Of a DNA stretch of 64,000 nt, positions 39,235-50,059 are shown piece after piece (position 1 is the first letter of the stretch; the number at the start of each line of letters is the position of its first letter). The position numbers and the translations under genes were made by a program. The notes beneath the pieces are model-generated. The model was given only the letters and a program-made list of their open reading frames with translations. It was not told the DNA's origin and did not search any database. The stretch is from Lysobacterales bacterium PRO7 (GTDB taxonomy: Bacteria; Pseudomonadota; Gammaproteobacteria; Xanthomonadales; Rhodanobacteraceae): contig QWHH01000006.1 in NCBI GenBank assembly GCA_021404785.1, positions 62,001-126,000 on the forward strand, read 5' to 3'.

Positions 39235-41240
39235 AACCGGCAATCATGTTCGTCTGTGCCGCGCTGATGTGGATTGGCTCCAGCGCAAATGCCGCACCGT
39301 TTTCGTTCGACGATGTGGCCAAACTCGTATCCTTGAGCGACCCGCAGATCTCGCCCGACGGCAAGAACATCGTCGTGGTGCGTGCAACGCCGGACTGGAA
39401 GACCGACAAGACCAAACACGAACTCGATCTCGTCGATGTGAAAACCGGCGCTTTGCGCGCGCTCACGTTTGAACGCGATGGCGTATCAATGCCGCGCTGG
39501 TCGCCGGATGGATCGCGCATCGCGTTCATCGCAAAAGCCGCCTTGCCAAAAGGCGATTCATCCAAGGACGAAGACGCCAGGGAACACGACGGCGACAAGC
39601 CGCAAATTTTCGTAATGCCGATGAACGGCGGCGATGCCATGCGCATAACTACTGCGAAGCAGGGTGTGGACGAATTCACCTGGAGCCCGGACGGCACGCG
39701 CATCGCCTACTTGAGCGAAGATCCGCCAGTCAACGAAAAGGCAATCAAGGAACACAGCAAGTCGTTCCAGGTCACCGATGGTCACTTTCTACTGCGCGAA
39801 GCGCTGGCATCCACGCACGCATGGATCGTGTCGGCCAAGGGCGGCGATGCGAAGCAACTCACCAAGGGCACTTTCAGTCTCAAGAACGATCAGGATGACC
39901 CATCCGCGCTCGTGTTCAGCCGCGATGGCAAGCGTATTGTCTTCACAAAATATCCGTCACCTTATTGGGGTCCGTCGTTCCGCAGCGTGATCGCCTCGGT
40001 GAGTGTCGATGGCGGCAGCCCGCAAACGCTGGTCGATGCGCAAGGCGCAACCGCTTTCTCCTACGCACCGGACAGCGACCGGTATGCCTTCCAACGTCCG
40101 CGCAACGGCGATCAGAACAACGGCAACGCGATCTACGTGAACGCGGATGGAAAGACCAATGACGTCACCGCCGCATTGGCGCGCAACTTCAACGGCTACG
40201 CATGGATGAAGGGCGGCAAGGCCTTGCTCACGATCGGCGAACTCGGCACGAACTCCGTGATCTGGGAACAACCCGTCGATGGCAAGGCGAAACTGCTCGA
40301 ACTCGGCGACGTGCAGGTTTCATCCGCGTTGAGTGTTTCGACGCACGGCGCCATCGCCTTTGTTGGCGCGACCTCCATGCAGCCGGCCGAGTTGTACGTG
40401 ATGGATTCGACGCGCGCCAAGCCGCGGCGACTGACCGATGTGAACGCGTTCGCGGCCAAGCTCGATCTCGGCCGCAGTGAGTCGATCACCTGGCAGACCG
40501 ATGGTGGTTTCACCGCCGACGGCGTACTCACCTTTCCACCTGGTTTCGACAAGTCCAAAAAATATCCGCTCGTATTGCAAATTCACGGCGGCCCGGAAGC
40601 GGGATCGACCGTGCGTTTCTCGCCACTGACGCAACTGCTGGCCGCACCAGGTTTCGTCGTGTTCCAGCCGAACTATCGCGGCAGCACGAACCTTGGCGAT
40701 GCCTACCAGCACGCGATCTTCCGCGATACCGGCGAAGGCCCGGGCAAGGACGTGATGGCGGGCGTGGAAGCGGTCAAGAAGCTCGGCTTCGTCGATGCGA
40801 ACCGCATTGGCGTTTCCGGCTGGTCCTACGGCGGCTACATGACGACCTGGCTCACCAGCCATTACGACATCTGGAAGGCGGCCGTTTCAGGCGCCGCGCT
40901 CACCGACTGGGTGATGGACTACACGATCTCGTACTACCAGATCGGCGACGTGTATTTCTTTGGCGGTTCGCCATGGACGGAAAGATACCGCGAGATCTGG
41001 CGTGATCAATCGCCGATTAAATATGCTGCGAACGTGAAGACGCCGACCCTGATCATGGGCGACGTGGGCGACAACAACGTGCCGCTGGTCAACAGCTATG
41101 AGTGGTACCACGCCCTGCGCGACAACGGCGTAGACGTGCAGTTTTACGCCTACCCCGCCGATTCGCATTTTCCGAGTGACATCGTGCAGACGGTGGATGT
41201 GTACCGGCGCTGGGTGGGGTGGATGCAGAAATACCTCTGA
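39231..41240 (+). CDS. Exported S9-family prolyl oligopeptidase-type peptidase
   Basis: The protein has 669 residues from ATG 39231, with a signal peptide ([16 protein letters not shown]). The N-terminal part (about 25-400) is a WD40-like propeller ([35 protein letters not shown]). The C-terminal alpha/beta-hydrolase domain carries S532 ([10 protein letters not shown]), D614 (GDVGDNNVP) and H646 (YPADSHFPS). Such enzymes release dipeptides or acyl amino acids in the periplasm. The ATGA overlap with ppsA suggests shared transcription. Confidence 0.9.
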   Translation: MKPAIMFVCAALMWIGSSANAAPFSFDDVAKLVSLSDPQISPDGKNIVVVRATPDWKTDKTKHELDLVDVKTGALRALTFERDGVSMPRWSPDGSRIAFIAKAALPKGDSSKDEDAREHDGDKPQIFVMPMNGGDAMRITTAKQGVDEFTWSPDGTRIAYLSEDPPVNEKAIKEHSKSFQVTDGHFLLREALASTHAWIVSAKGGDAKQLTKGTFSLKNDQDDPSALVFSRDGKRIVFTKYPSPYWGPSFRSVIASVSVDGGSPQTLVDAQGATAFSYAPDSDRYAFQRPRNGDQNNGNAIYVNADGKTNDVTAALARNFNGYAWMKGGKALLTIGELGTNSVIWEQPVDGKAKLLELGDVQVSSALSVSTHGAIAFVGATSMQPAELYVMDSTRAKPRRLTDVNAFAAKLDLGRSESITWQTDGGFTADGVLTFPPGFDKSKKYPLVLQIHGGPEAGSTVRFSPLTQLLAAPGFVVFQPNYRGSTNLGDAYQHAIFRDTGEGPGKDVMAGVEAVKKLGFVDANRIGVSGWSYGGYMTTWLTSHYDIWKAAVSGAALTDWVMDYTISYYQIGDVYFFGGSPWTERYREIWRDQSPIKYAANVKTPTLIMGDVGDNNVPLVNSYEWYHALRDNGVDVQFYAYPADSHFPSDIVQTVDVYRRWVGWMQKYL

Positions 41241-41397
41241 TTGACCTGCTGCGCTCGATAATTTGCGTACCGGCAGTGCTCGGAATCCTCATTTACACAC
41301 AGGTAAACTCCGGTTCCTGCGCTCCGGCGGCCCGCAAATTCTCATCGCTCGCGACGGCCCTCAGAGGTATTTCAAGAGTGACGCGCCATTTATTTGA

Positions 41398-41904
41398 TCA
41401 GGCTCCGATGAAATCGGCCTTGCCCAACTCCACGCCATTGTGACGCAGGATGTTGTACGTCGTGGTGACGTGGAAGTAGAAGTTCGGCATCGCGTAATAG
41501 CGCAGGTAATCCAGCCCCTTGTCGAAATGCTTGTCGCCATGACGCATCTTCAAGGTGATGGCCTTGCTCTCGCTGCCGGCGAAGTTCGCTACCGGAATGC
41601 CATTGATGAAATCGCGCACCTTGGCCACGCGCGCCTTCAGTTCCGCAAACGTGGTCTCGTTGTCCTCGTGCGACGGCACATCCACGCCGCCCAGGCGCGC
41701 GGCAGCGCCCTTGATCATGTCGCAGGCGATCTGCACCTGGCGCGTGAGCGCAAACATGTCCGGCGCCAGCCGCGCTCCGGTCAACACGGTCTGGTCGATC
41801 TTCTTTGCCTCGGCAAACGCCGCGCCCTTGTCGAGAATATTCGACAGGTTCGTGAGCATGCGGCTGGCAACCGGGACGAGGGTTTCGTATATCGAGACTT
41901 GCAT
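41398..41904 (-). CDS. DUF1993-family protein
   Basis: The protein has 168 residues starting QVSIYETLVPVASRML after the ATG complementary to 41902-41904; AAGGAT lies 6 bases upstream on this strand. LAPDMFALTRQVQIACDMIKG and YYAMPNFYFHVTTTYNILRHNGV are the hallmarks of DUF1993, a DinB-like four-helix family of unknown function. No signal peptide. It is flanked by the peptidase (convergent) and the tRNA gene. Confidence 0.85.
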   Translation of the reverse strand: MQVSIYETLVPVASRMLTNLSNILDKGAAFAEAKKIDQTVLTGARLAPDMFALTRQVQIACDMIKGAAARLGGVDVPSHEDNETTFAELKARVAKVRDFINGIPVANFAGSESKAITLKMRHGDKHFDKGLDYLRYYAMPNFYFHVTTTYNILRHNGVELGKADFIGA

Positions 41905-41991
41905 GGATAATCCTTGTTGTGGGAATGCGATTGCGCGCTCGCGCAAGGCGCACACCTTAGGCCGATCCATGCGAAAATCAAGGGACGCAGT

Positions 41992-42068
41992 GACCCCGTA
42001 GCTCAGCTGGATAGAGCGCGCCCCTCCTAAGGGCGAGGTCGCCCGTTCGAATCGGGCCGGGGTCGCCA
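41992..42068 (+). tRNA. tRNA-Arg, anticodon CCT
   Basis: All arms pair: acceptor GACCCCG/CGGGGTC, D arm GCTC/GAGC, anticodon stem CGCCC/GGGCG with loop CTCCTAA (CCT at 42026-42028), variable AGGTC, T arm GCCCG/CGGGC with TTCGAAT, discriminator G and encoded CCA. It reads the AGG codon. It is 77 bases long, divergent from the DUF1993 gene, and its 3' end is 2 bases from the stop of the convergent esterase gene. Confidence 0.97.
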
Positions 42069-42070
42069 CC

Positions 42071-42988
42071 TCAATGCAAGCGCGCTCCCAATGACGGAGC
42101 GAGGCTTGCCAGGAACGCATCCACCGCAGCCGTGTAGTCGCCCGGCTCGCCCAGCGCCTTGTTGATCACGCCGTGGCGCAGGTCCTGCGGCAATACGTCG
42201 ACGCGGCTGCCGTAGGTTTTCGCCTTGTCTGCAAACGCCCGTGCCTGCGCGCACGAATCCGCGCGCCGCGACGAACACACCGCGAGAAACGGCGCGATCT
42301 GGGAATGCAATTGCGCTATCGGCGAAGCTGCAGACCACGCTGCCGGATCGCTGCCGAACGCATTGTCGTACAGGCCCAGATGGCGCGACTGCATGATCGG
42401 CGTGACGTTGAATGCCGCGCTGTCCAGCGCCACCGTGCCTAGCCACGGCAAGGCTCCCTGCGAGGTCGCCAGCCTAGGTTCGGCTGAAATCAACGATACC
42501 AGGTGCGCGCCAGCCGAATGTCCCATCAATACGAACGCATGCGGATCGCCGCCCCAGCTGGGTGCTTCGCGCTGCGCCACGGCCAATGCCTTGCCGACAA
42601 AAGTGGCTTGCTGCAGCGGCGTGGCGTCCGGCAGCATCGGATAATCGACCGACACGAAAACGAATCCTTTCGGCAACCAGTGCGAGACCTTGTTTTCGAC
42701 GACGCCGCGTGCGGCCTTGTCGCCGCGCTTCCAGCCACCACCGTGCACCATGAAGATCACTGGCGCAGCGTGCGCACCGGGAGGTGCGTAGACATCGAAC
42801 GTCTGATCTTCACCTGCGGCATAATGCTGGTCAGGCAGCACCACGGTTCCCGGTGGCAATCGTGTTGCATCCACACTGCGCCTGGCCTGAGGACCGCTGG
42901 CGCCGCGCCAATGTCCCGGGGACTGCCCCACAGCGCCGGCGGCGAACGCAAGGCAGGCGAAAATCAGCACATTCCGGATCGTGTTCAT
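42071..42988 (-). CDS. Exported alpha/beta-hydrolase, HSL-like esterase
   Basis: The protein has 305 residues from the ATG complementary to 42986-42988, with a signal peptide (VLIFACLAFAAGAVG-Q). The oxyanion motif HGGGW, nucleophile elbow GHSAGAH and a C-terminal LRHG His are present, as in BD-FAE/carboxylesterase relatives. An upstream in-frame start would add 26 residues before the signal and is rejected. The substrate is unknown; kynurenine formamidase belongs to the same superfamily, but nothing here is specific for it. Confidence 0.85.
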   Translation of the reverse strand: MNTIRNVLIFACLAFAAGAVGQSPGHWRGASGPQARRSVDATRLPPGTVVLPDQHYAAGEDQTFDVYAPPGAHAAPVIFMVHGGGWKRGDKAARGVVENKVSHWLPKGFVFVSVDYPMLPDATPLQQATFVGKALAVAQREAPSWGGDPHAFVLMGHSAGAHLVSLISAEPRLATSQGALPWLGTVALDSAAFNVTPIMQSRHLGLYDNAFGSDPAAWSAASPIAQLHSQIAPFLAVCSSRRADSCAQARAFADKAKTYGSRVDVLPQDLRHGVINKALGEPGDYTAAVDAFLASLAPSLGARLH

Positions 42989-43114
42989 GGCGTTTACAAC
43001 GCGCCCTCGAAAGGATGGTTGACGCCAACGACCGGATTCGAGGCAGACGTGCCACCACTGGTACAATAGGCGGTCAATTCATTGCCTTCGGCGCAACGCC
43101 GACCTGGAGCCGTC

Positions 43115-44650
43115 ATGACCCAATCCATCCTTTCCGCGCTCGGCCTGACCGAGACCGAATCCGGCACGTATCTCGGCAATGGCGAGTGGTCGAAAACCAC
43201 GAACGCCGGCACGATCGACGTGGTCAACCCCAGCACGCATGCCGTCATTGGCCGTGTGCATGCCAGCTCCATCGCGGATTATGAAACCATCGTCACGCGC
43301 GCGCAGGAAGCGTTCAAGCACTGGCGTTCCGTGCCCGCGCCCAAGCGCGGCGAAGCCGTGCGCCTGTGCGGCGACGCACTGCGCAAACACAAGGATGCGC
43401 TTGGGAGCCTCGTCGCGCTGGAAATGGGCAAGATCAAGCCCGAAGGCGACGGCGAAGTGCAGGAGATGATCGACATCGCCGACTTCGCGCTCGGTCAGTC
43501 GCGCATGCTGTACGGCTCGACCATGCATTCGGAGCGTCCCGGCCATCGCATGTACGACCAGTATCATCCGCTTGGCCTCGTCGGCATCATCAGTGCGTTC
43601 AATTTTCCGGTCGCGGTGTGGGCATGGAATGCATTTGTCGCGGCAGTATGCGGCGACATCTGCATCTGGAAGCCGTCCCCGAAAACGCCGCTATCGGCGA
43701 TCGCCGCGCTGAAAATCTGCAATGCCGCGCTCAAGGCCGGCGGATTCCCGGATCTGTTCTTCCTGTTCAACGACGCTGGCAACGAACTCGCGGCGAAGTT
43801 CGTGGACGATCACCGCGTCGCGCTGATCAGTTTCACCGGCTCGACTGCGGTCGGGCGCCATGTCGGCGAACGCGTGGCCAAGCGCATGGGCCGCAGCCTG
43901 CTGGAACTTGGCGGAAACAACGCGATCATCGTGGATGCCAGCGCGGATTTGAAGATGGCGATTCCCGCCATCGTGTTCGGCGCTGTCGGCACGGCGGGAC
44001 AACGCTGCACCACCACGCGCCGCCTGTTCGTGCACGAGTCGATCTACGACAACGTGGTGAACACCTTGATTGGTGCGTATCAGCAGGTCGAGAAGAAGAT
44101 CGGCGATCCGACGCTGGCGACCACACTGATGGGCCCACTCAACAGCCCGGATGCGGTCAAACGCTACACCACGGCCATCGACAAGGCCAAGGCGTCCGGC
44201 GGCAAGGTACTCACCGGCGGCAAGGCGCTGACCGACCGCCCCGGCAATTTCGTATTGCCGACGATCATCGCCGGATTGAAAAACTCCGACGACGTCGTGC
44301 AGACCGAAACCTTCGCGCCGATCCTGTACGTGATGCCGTTCAAGAGCATCGATGAGGCGATCCACGCGCATAACGGCGTGCCACAGGGTTTGTCCTCCGC
44401 GATCTTCACCCAGAACGTGAAGGCGGCCGAGGCATTTCTGTCCAGTGCCGGCTCGGATTGCGGCATCGCCAACGTCAACATCGGCACGTCCGGCGCGGAA
44501 ATCGGCGGCGCGTTCGGCGGCGAAAAGGAAACCGGCGGCGGACGCGAGTCCGGTTCCGACGCATGGAAGGCTTACATGCGCCGCCAGACCAACACGATCA
44601 ATTATTCCGACGCGCTGCCGCTGGCGCAGGGCATCAAATTCGAGTTCTGA
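43115..44650 (+). CDS. amaB: ALDH7-type dehydrogenase, probable L-aminoadipate-semialdehyde dehydrogenase
   Basis: The protein has 511 residues; ATG 43115 is 6 bases after TGGAG. ALDH with general base Glu in [12 protein letters not shown] and nucleophile C298 in [28 protein letters not shown] and the C-terminal [22 protein letters not shown] are typical of the ALDH7/antiquitin group. These enzymes oxidise aminoadipate semialdehyde (or its ring form P6C) in lysine breakdown. The specific symbol is an inference from subfamily likeness. Confidence 0.82.
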   Translation: MTQSILSALGLTETESGTYLGNGEWSKTTNAGTIDVVNPSTHAVIGRVHASSIADYETIVTRAQEAFKHWRSVPAPKRGEAVRLCGDALRKHKDALGSLVALEMGKIKPEGDGEVQEMIDIADFALGQSRMLYGSTMHSERPGHRMYDQYHPLGLVGIISAFNFPVAVWAWNAFVAAVCGDICIWKPSPKTPLSAIAALKICNAALKAGGFPDLFFLFNDAGNELAAKFVDDHRVALISFTGSTAVGRHVGERVAKRMGRSLLELGGNNAIIVDASADLKMAIPAIVFGAVGTAGQRCTTTRRLFVHESIYDNVVNTLIGAYQQVEKKIGDPTLATTLMGPLNSPDAVKRYTTAIDKAKASGGKVLTGGKALTDRPGNFVLPTIIAGLKNSDDVVQTETFAPILYVMPFKSIDEAIHAHNGVPQGLSSAIFTQNVKAAEAFLSSAGSDCGIANVNIGTSGAEIGGAFGGEKETGGGRESGSDAWKAYMRRQTNTINYSDALPLAQGIKFEF

Positions 44651-44663
44651 AGCCGCGCGGCAT

Positions 44664-44704
44664 TTACCGTGCAGACATGTGCATGATATGATAATGCGCA
44701 TATC
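44664..44704 (+). promoter_or_regulatory. Promoter and inverted-repeat operator of the RHH gene
   Basis: TTACCG (44664-44669) and TATGAT (44687-44692) are 17 bases apart. GATATG (44685-44690) and CATATC (44699-44704) form an inverted repeat overlapping the -10, where an autorepressing ribbon-helix-helix protein would bind. GAGGAG lies just downstream as ribosome site. Confidence 0.5.
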
Positions 44705-44716
44705 GAGGAGCGTGCG

Positions 44717-45037
44717 ATGAAAACCGAGCGCGTCACCCTGCTGATTTCGCCCGATGACAAACGTCAGCTGCAGAATCTGGCTGAGGGCCGCGGCGTAACC
44801 GCCAGCGAACTGGTGCGCCAGGCCGTGCAGGCCTATGGCACCGGCTCCATCGACGAGACCCGCGAGCTGGCCGCCTTGACCCGCGAGTTGCGCGAAGCGA
44901 TTCCCGGCATGCGCCGCAGCCTGCGCGACGCCAATGCCGCCGCCGAGCGCGCCATTGCCGCGATCTCGCCCAAGCCGCAGTTCAAGGTCGCTGAAACCAC
45001 AACGACTTATCGCGCAAGAAAGCGCAGGGTGCGCTGA
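44717..45037 (+). CDS. Ribbon-helix-helix DNA-binding protein with helical C-terminus
   Basis: The protein has 106 residues and a good GAGGAG ribosome site. The N-terminal 45 residues match the CopG/Arc ribbon-helix-helix: a strand (ERVTLLISPD), then two helices (KRQLQNLAEGRG, TASELVRQAVQAY). A charged helical region with ETRELAALTRELREAI follows, and a basic tail (YRARKRRVR). It likely binds the inverted repeat at its own promoter. Its TGA overlaps the next ATG as TGATG, so it is cotranslated with a small coiled-coil protein. Confidence 0.78.
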   Translation: MKTERVTLLISPDDKRQLQNLAEGRGVTASELVRQAVQAYGTGSIDETRELAALTRELREAIPGMRRSLRDANAAAERAIAAISPKPQFKVAETTTTYRARKRRVR

Positions 45038-45234
45038 TGGGCGTTCTCGCAGACGCCATCTCCGCGCTCAAGGACGTGCTGCAAATGCGCGGCGACATGG
45101 ATCGTCTCGCGCGCAATGTCGAATCCATGTCGCAGCTCATGACCGACCTCGACCGCCGCCTGATTCGCATCGAGACGATGGTGGAAATCGCCAGCAAGCG
45201 CAGCGCGGCGGCGCCGCGGCTGTCGAAAAAATAG
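45037..45234 (+). CDS. Small coiled-coil protein, partner of the RHH gene
   Basis: The protein has 65 residues. Heptad-like pattern with hydrophobic positions through SALKDVLQMRGDMDRLARNV and LMTDLDRRLIRIETMVEIA predicts one long amphipathic helix. There is no signal peptide, membrane helix, or residue set of known toxins. One-base overlap with the RHH gene points to a co-regulated pair, perhaps a co-repressor or oligomerisation partner. No family is recognised. Confidence 0.65.
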   Translation: MGVLADAISALKDVLQMRGDMDRLARNVESMSQLMTDLDRRLIRIETMVEIASKRSAAAPRLSKK

Positions 45235-45240
45235 TCCGGC

Positions 45241-46266
45241 GTGTACGCCCTCGCAAAACCCTTCCTGTTCTGCCTCGACGCCGAGCGCGCGCACGATCTG
45301 GCATTGACTGCCATCGAGGTGGCGTATCGCACCGGATTGAATCCCCTGCTCGCCGCCAGGGCCGCGCCTTTGCCAATGCGGGTCTTCGGCATCGATTTCC
45401 CCAATCCGGTCGGCCTTGCGGCCGGGCTCGACAAGAACGGCACGCACATCGATGCGCTGGCCGCACTCGGTTTCGGCTTCATCGAAATCGGCACGACGAC
45501 ACCGCGCCCACAGTCGGGTAACCCGAAGCCGCGCATGTTTCGGTTGCCGGAACATCAGGCCGTGATCAATCGCCTGGGATTCAACAACGCCGGCGTCGAT
45601 GCGCTGGTGCGCAACGCCGAGCGCGCGCAGTTTACCGGGGTGCTCGGCATCAATATCGGCAAGAACAAGGACACGCCGAACGAACTTGCCATCGACGATT
45701 ACCTCTATTGCCTCGAACGCGTGTATGCGCGCGCAAGCTACATCACGGTGAACATCTCCTCGCCGAACACGCAAGGACTGCGCGACCTGCAGGAAGAGGA
45801 AACGCTGAGGCGATTCGTGGGCACGCTGCGCGAGGCGCAGGAAAGGCTCGCAGCCAAGCACGGCACGCGCAAACCAATGCTGCTCAAGATCGCCCCCGAT
45901 CTTGCCGAAGCCGAACTGGACGGGATCGCCCAGGTGTTGCTGGCGGCAAGAATCGACGGACTGATCTGCACGAACACGACCATCGATCGCAGCGCGATTG
46001 CCGGCGCACCTAACGCAGAAGAAACCGGAGGTTTATCCGGTAAACCGTTGTTTGACAAGGCAACATCCGTGCTACGCGGCATGGCGCAGCGACTCGGAGG
46101 GAAAATTCCCCTGATCGGTGTCGGCGGCATTCTTAGCGGCCGGGACGCTGTCGAAAAGATTGCCGCGGGCGCAAGCCTCGTGCAGTTTTACAGCGGCATG
46201 ATCTACCGTGGCCCGACGCTGATCGGCGAATCCGTCGAAGCCATCCGCAAACGGACGGCACGATGA
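45241..46266 (+). CDS. pyrD: Dihydroorotate dehydrogenase (quinone), class 2
   Basis: The protein has 341 residues from GTG 45241. The N-terminal helical extension ([17 protein letters not shown]) is the membrane-docking part of class 2 enzymes. FMN barrel signatures [26 protein letters not shown], catalytic Ser in [14 protein letters not shown], and GVGGI. It oxidises dihydroorotate to orotate and reduces ubiquinone, in pyrimidine synthesis. It begins 6 bases after the coiled-coil gene and overlaps murB by ATGA. Confidence 0.96.
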   Translation: MYALAKPFLFCLDAERAHDLALTAIEVAYRTGLNPLLAARAAPLPMRVFGIDFPNPVGLAAGLDKNGTHIDALAALGFGFIEIGTTTPRPQSGNPKPRMFRLPEHQAVINRLGFNNAGVDALVRNAERAQFTGVLGINIGKNKDTPNELAIDDYLYCLERVYARASYITVNISSPNTQGLRDLQEEETLRRFVGTLREAQERLAAKHGTRKPMLLKIAPDLAEAELDGIAQVLLAARIDGLICTNTTIDRSAIAGAPNAEETGGLSGKPLFDKATSVLRGMAQRLGGKIPLIGVGGILSGRDAVEKIAAGASLVQFYSGMIYRGPTLIGESVEAIRKRTAR

Positions 46267-47306
46267 CACCCGACACGCTCAAGGAATCTGGCTACCGTGT
46301 CACCGAAGGCGCTGATCTTTCGCGTCGCAACAGCTTTCGCGTCCCCGCCCGCACCCAGTGGCTGATCGAGATCGACGATGCTAGCGCGCTGCTGGAGGTG
46401 TACGGGTTGGGCACCGTCAAGCGATCGCCGCTGCTGATTCTCGGTGAAGGCAGCAATGTCCTTCTGACCCGCGACTGGCCCGGCGTCGTTCTATCGATTG
46501 TCGCGCGCGGTATCCACATCCTCGAAGATGGCGGCGACCACGCGCTGGTGCGGGTCGAAGCCGGCGAGAACTGGAACGAATTCGTGCACTGGTCGCTCGG
46601 TCGCGGTTTTGCCGGCCTGGAAAACCTGGTCCTGATTCCGGGCAGCGTGGGCGCCGCGCCGATCCAGAATATCGGTGCCTATGGCGTCGAGGCGCGCGAG
46701 TTCATCGCCACCGTCGAAGCGTTCGATCGCCATATCGGGCGCCTCGTGCGGCTTGACAACGCCGCTTGCGCCTTCGCCTACCGCGATTCGCTGTTCAAGC
46801 GCGAGCCGGATCGTTACGTCGTCTGCGCCGTCGAATTCCGGCTGCCGCGCAGGCGCGAATTACACATCGATTACGCTGGTGTGCGCGAGGAATTGGCGGC
46901 AATGCGGATCGATACGCCGAGTCATGCGGCTGTAGCCGAGGCGGTAATGCGACTGCGCATGCGAAAGTTGCCGAATCCCGCCGAAATCGGCAATGCCGGC
47001 AGCTTTTTCAAGAATCCGATCGTTGCTGATGCCCATGCCGAGGTACTGCAACGCGCGAACCCGACCTTGCCCTGTTGGCCGGCAACCGATGGAAACCGCA
47101 AATTGTCCGCCGCCTGGCTCGTCGATGCAGCCGGCTTCAAGGGTGTCCGTGAAGGCGATGCCGGTGTCTCGGAACGCCACGCGCTGGTGCTGGTCAATCA
47201 TGGCACCACAACCGGCGCGCACGTTTGGGTGCTGGCTGAAAAAATCATCGCCGCCGTGCAAGCGCGTTTTGGCGTACGGCTGGAACCAGAGCCGCGTATC
47301 GTCTGA
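46263..47306 (+). CDS. murB: UDP-N-acetylenolpyruvoylglucosamine reductase
   Basis: The protein has 347 residues, type I MurB. FAD-binding [13 protein letters not shown] and [17 protein letters not shown], the type I loop with AYRDSLFK, proton donor S247 in [10 protein letters not shown] and a C-terminal Glu segment are all present. It reduces the enolpyruvyl group with NADPH to make UDP-MurNAc for peptidoglycan. The ATG overlaps the pyrD stop. Confidence 0.96.
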   Translation: MTPDTLKESGYRVTEGADLSRRNSFRVPARTQWLIEIDDASALLEVYGLGTVKRSPLLILGEGSNVLLTRDWPGVVLSIVARGIHILEDGGDHALVRVEAGENWNEFVHWSLGRGFAGLENLVLIPGSVGAAPIQNIGAYGVEAREFIATVEAFDRHIGRLVRLDNAACAFAYRDSLFKREPDRYVVCAVEFRLPRRRELHIDYAGVREELAAMRIDTPSHAAVAEAVMRLRMRKLPNPAEIGNAGSFFKNPIVADAHAEVLQRANPTLPCWPATDGNRKLSAAWLVDAAGFKGVREGDAGVSERHALVLVNHGTTTGAHVWVLAEKIIAAVQARFGVRLEPEPRIV

Positions 47307-47350
47307 CAACAGACGATATGGATTTCATTGCAAGAAGCGCGAGTAACAGC

Positions 47351-50047
47351 ATGTATTTCATGAACAAGATCAAACCACTCGCTCTGGCGATTTTCCTCGG
47401 CTGCGGCATCGCGGCCGGCGCGCCGGCTCTCGCAGATGGGCCCGCGCCGCAGGCATCCAATGTCCTGCGCGCCACGCTCGACAACGGTCTGCGCGTGGTG
47501 ATCGTGCGCGATACGCTGGCGCCGATGGTGACCACGCAGATCACTTACATGGCGGGCAGCTACGAGACGCCAGCCGGTTACCCCGGGACCGCGCACGCAC
47601 TCGAACACATGATGTTCCGCGACAGCAAGGGACTGAGCGGCTCGCAGTTGAACGAGATGACCGGAAAGATGGGCGCCGAAAACAACGCGTTCACGACCAA
47701 CGACGCCACCCAGTATTACTTCGTTGCGCCGGCGCAATACGTCGATCTGCTGCTCAAGATCGAAGCCACGCGCATGCGCGGCGCACAGTTGACCGACAAG
47801 GAATGGAATCTGGAAAAAGGCGCGATCGAACAGGAGGTTTCACGCGACATTTCCGACCCCGGGTATCTCGCCTTCATGGAGGCCGAACGCGCCCTGTATG
47901 CGGGCACCGGCTACGCAGAGGATGCGCTCGGCTCGCGCCCCACGTTCGACAAGACCACGGGCAAGATCCTGCAAGGTTTTTACAATTCCTGGTACGTGCC
48001 AAACAATGCGCTGCTGGTGATTGCCGGCGATGTGGATCCGGCACAGACCCTTTCCCGCGTCAAGGAACTGTTCGGCCCGATCCCACGCCATGACACACCG
48101 ACGCGCATGCCGGTCAAGCTGTCCGTGCTCAAGCCAATCACCATCACCAAGACCACGCCGGACGCCACCGGCTCGGTGCAGTTCACCTACCGCATGCCGG
48201 GCCTGCAGTCCAAGGACTACGCCGCGAGTCAGGTGCTGATGGACGTACTCGACAACGCGCGCAGCAATCTTTCGGAACTGGCCGCACAAGGCAAGGTGCT
48301 TTCTGCCGGCGCCGGCGTACAGCCATTCAGTCACGGCGGCATCGGCGTGGTCGAGGTCGGCTTTCCCAAAGGCGGCGACTCGGCGCAGGCGCGAAAACAT
48401 CTGGACAGCGTCATTGCCGATTTGCTCAAGAACGGCGCTGCCGCCGATCTCGTCGAAGCGGCCAAGCGCTCGGAACTCGCGCAGGCCGAGTTCAAGAAAA
48501 ACAGCGCCGTGCAACTGGCCAGTTCCTGGTCATGGGCATTGGCCTGGCAGGGACTGGATTCGCCGGATGCGGCCGAGCAGCGCATCCGCGCGGTGACGGT
48601 GGACGACGTGAACCGCGTCGCGCGCGAATACTTGAAGCCTGATGCGCGCGTGACCGTGGTGCTCACGCCGGATCCGAACGGCAAGCGCCCGCCCAACAGC
48701 CAGGGCTTTGGCGGCAACGAAAAATTCGGCAGCGACGACAAGCTCGATGTGCCGCTGCCGGACTGGGCAAGTTCGGCGTTGGCCAAGCTGGAAACGCCGC
48801 ATTGGACGCTCGATCCGGTGTCGATGAAGCTCGACAACGGCATCACCCTGATCGTGCAACCCGAATCGGTAAGCAAGACCGTCACCGTCGCGGGCCACAT
48901 CGATCACGATGCCAAGTTGCAGGAACCTTCCGGCAAGGATGGCGTCGGCCGCCTGCTGGCTTCGCTGTTCGACTACGGCACGACCACGCTCGACCGCACC
49001 GCCTTCCACAAGGCGCTTGACGAAATCGCAGCAACCGAATCGGCTGGCGACGATTTCAATCTCGCGGTACCAACGGACGGACTGGACCGCGGCATGCAAT
49101 TGCTTGCTGACAACGAACTGCACCCGGCGCTGCCGCAAGCCGCTTTCGCGGTGCAGCAAAAGACGCTGTCGCGCACCCTTGCCGGCGAGCTGCAATCGCC
49201 GCAATACAAGATGTTCCGCGCGCTGAAGAATGGTCTGCTGCCGGCCGGCGATCCGGGCCTGCGCGAAGCCACTCCCGCCACGGTGGACAAGCTCACACTG
49301 GCCGACGTAAAGGCGTATTTCGCGCAGACCTACCGGCCGGACCTGACCACCATCGTGGTCGTCGGCGATGTCACGCCGGAGCAGGCGAAGGCCACGGTGG
49401 CCAAGTATTTCGGTGCGTGGAAAGCCAGCGGAGCCAAACCTGAGGTGATTCCGAAACCGGTGCCGCTGAATCCCGCCAACTACACCGTCGTGCCCAACGC
49501 CTATGCCTCGCAGGATCAGGTGTTGATGGGACAGATGCTGGATCTGAACCTGCACGATCCGGATCGCTATGCCTTGCAACTCGGCAACGACGTACTCGGC
49601 GGCAACGGCTTCTCGTCACGCCTGATGGTCGACATCCGCGTCAAGCATGGCTTCGCCTACACCGCGAGTTCGGGCATGAACATCGACCGCTCACGCTCGG
49701 TGTTCTACGTCTACTACGGCAGCGATCCGGACAAGGTCGCGCCGGCCGACGCGCTGGTCGTGTCCAATATCGAGGATTTGCGCAAGACGCCGATCAAGGC
49801 CACCGAGCTGGACAACGCGCGCCAGTTCGAGATCCGCTCGATTCCGCTGGGCGTATCCAGCGTCAACGGCATCGCGCGTTCGCTGCTGTCATGGAGCTGG
49901 CACGGCGAACCGCTGGATCAGCCGATGGTGGCAGCGACGCACTACCTCAAACTGACTGCCGAACAGGTGCAGGCGGCGTGTGCGAAGTACCTCAAGCCGC
50001 AAAATCTGGTGCAGGTGGTGCAGGGGCCGGCGCCGAAAAAGCACTAA
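47351..50047 (+). CDS. Exported M16-family zinc peptidase, duplicated
   Basis: The protein has 898 residues from ATG 47351; starts at 47318 or 47360 are also possible. Signal peptide ALAIFLGCGIAAGAPALA-D. The first M16 domain holds the inverted zinc motif HALEH (82-86) with a downstream Glu in GAIEQEVS; the second (from about 480) lacks the motif and acts as the non-catalytic half. This is the pitrilysin/processing-peptidase-like layout found in many gammaproteobacteria. It degrades small peptides in the periplasm. Confidence 0.9.
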   Translation: MYFMNKIKPLALAIFLGCGIAAGAPALADGPAPQASNVLRATLDNGLRVVIVRDTLAPMVTTQITYMAGSYETPAGYPGTAHALEHMMFRDSKGLSGSQLNEMTGKMGAENNAFTTNDATQYYFVAPAQYVDLLLKIEATRMRGAQLTDKEWNLEKGAIEQEVSRDISDPGYLAFMEAERALYAGTGYAEDALGSRPTFDKTTGKILQGFYNSWYVPNNALLVIAGDVDPAQTLSRVKELFGPIPRHDTPTRMPVKLSVLKPITITKTTPDATGSVQFTYRMPGLQSKDYAASQVLMDVLDNARSNLSELAAQGKVLSAGAGVQPFSHGGIGVVEVGFPKGGDSAQARKHLDSVIADLLKNGAAADLVEAAKRSELAQAEFKKNSAVQLASSWSWALAWQGLDSPDAAEQRIRAVTVDDVNRVAREYLKPDARVTVVLTPDPNGKRPPNSQGFGGNEKFGSDDKLDVPLPDWASSALAKLETPHWTLDPVSMKLDNGITLIVQPESVSKTVTVAGHIDHDAKLQEPSGKDGVGRLLASLFDYGTTTLDRTAFHKALDEIAATESAGDDFNLAVPTDGLDRGMQLLADNELHPALPQAAFAVQQKTLSRTLAGELQSPQYKMFRALKNGLLPAGDPGLREATPATVDKLTLADVKAYFAQTYRPDLTTIVVVGDVTPEQAKATVAKYFGAWKASGAKPEVIPKPVPLNPANYTVVPNAYASQDQVLMGQMLDLNLHDPDRYALQLGNDVLGGNGFSSRLMVDIRVKHGFAYTASSGMNIDRSRSVFYVYYGSDPDKVAPADALVVSNIEDLRKTPIKATELDNARQFEIRSIPLGVSSVNGIARSLLSWSWHGEPLDQPMVAATHYLKLTAEQVQAACAKYLKPQNLVQVVQGPAPKKH

Positions 50048-50059
50048 CGCGCGCCGCGG

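Noticed and set aside
42071-42988. Kynurenine formamidase as identity of the esterase
   Set aside because: It has a signal peptide and lies outside the kynurenine cluster; the HGGGW and GHSAG motifs are general to the superfamily.
44717-45234. Classical toxin-antitoxin module
   Set aside because: The second gene has no features of known toxins; only the operon layout is similar.
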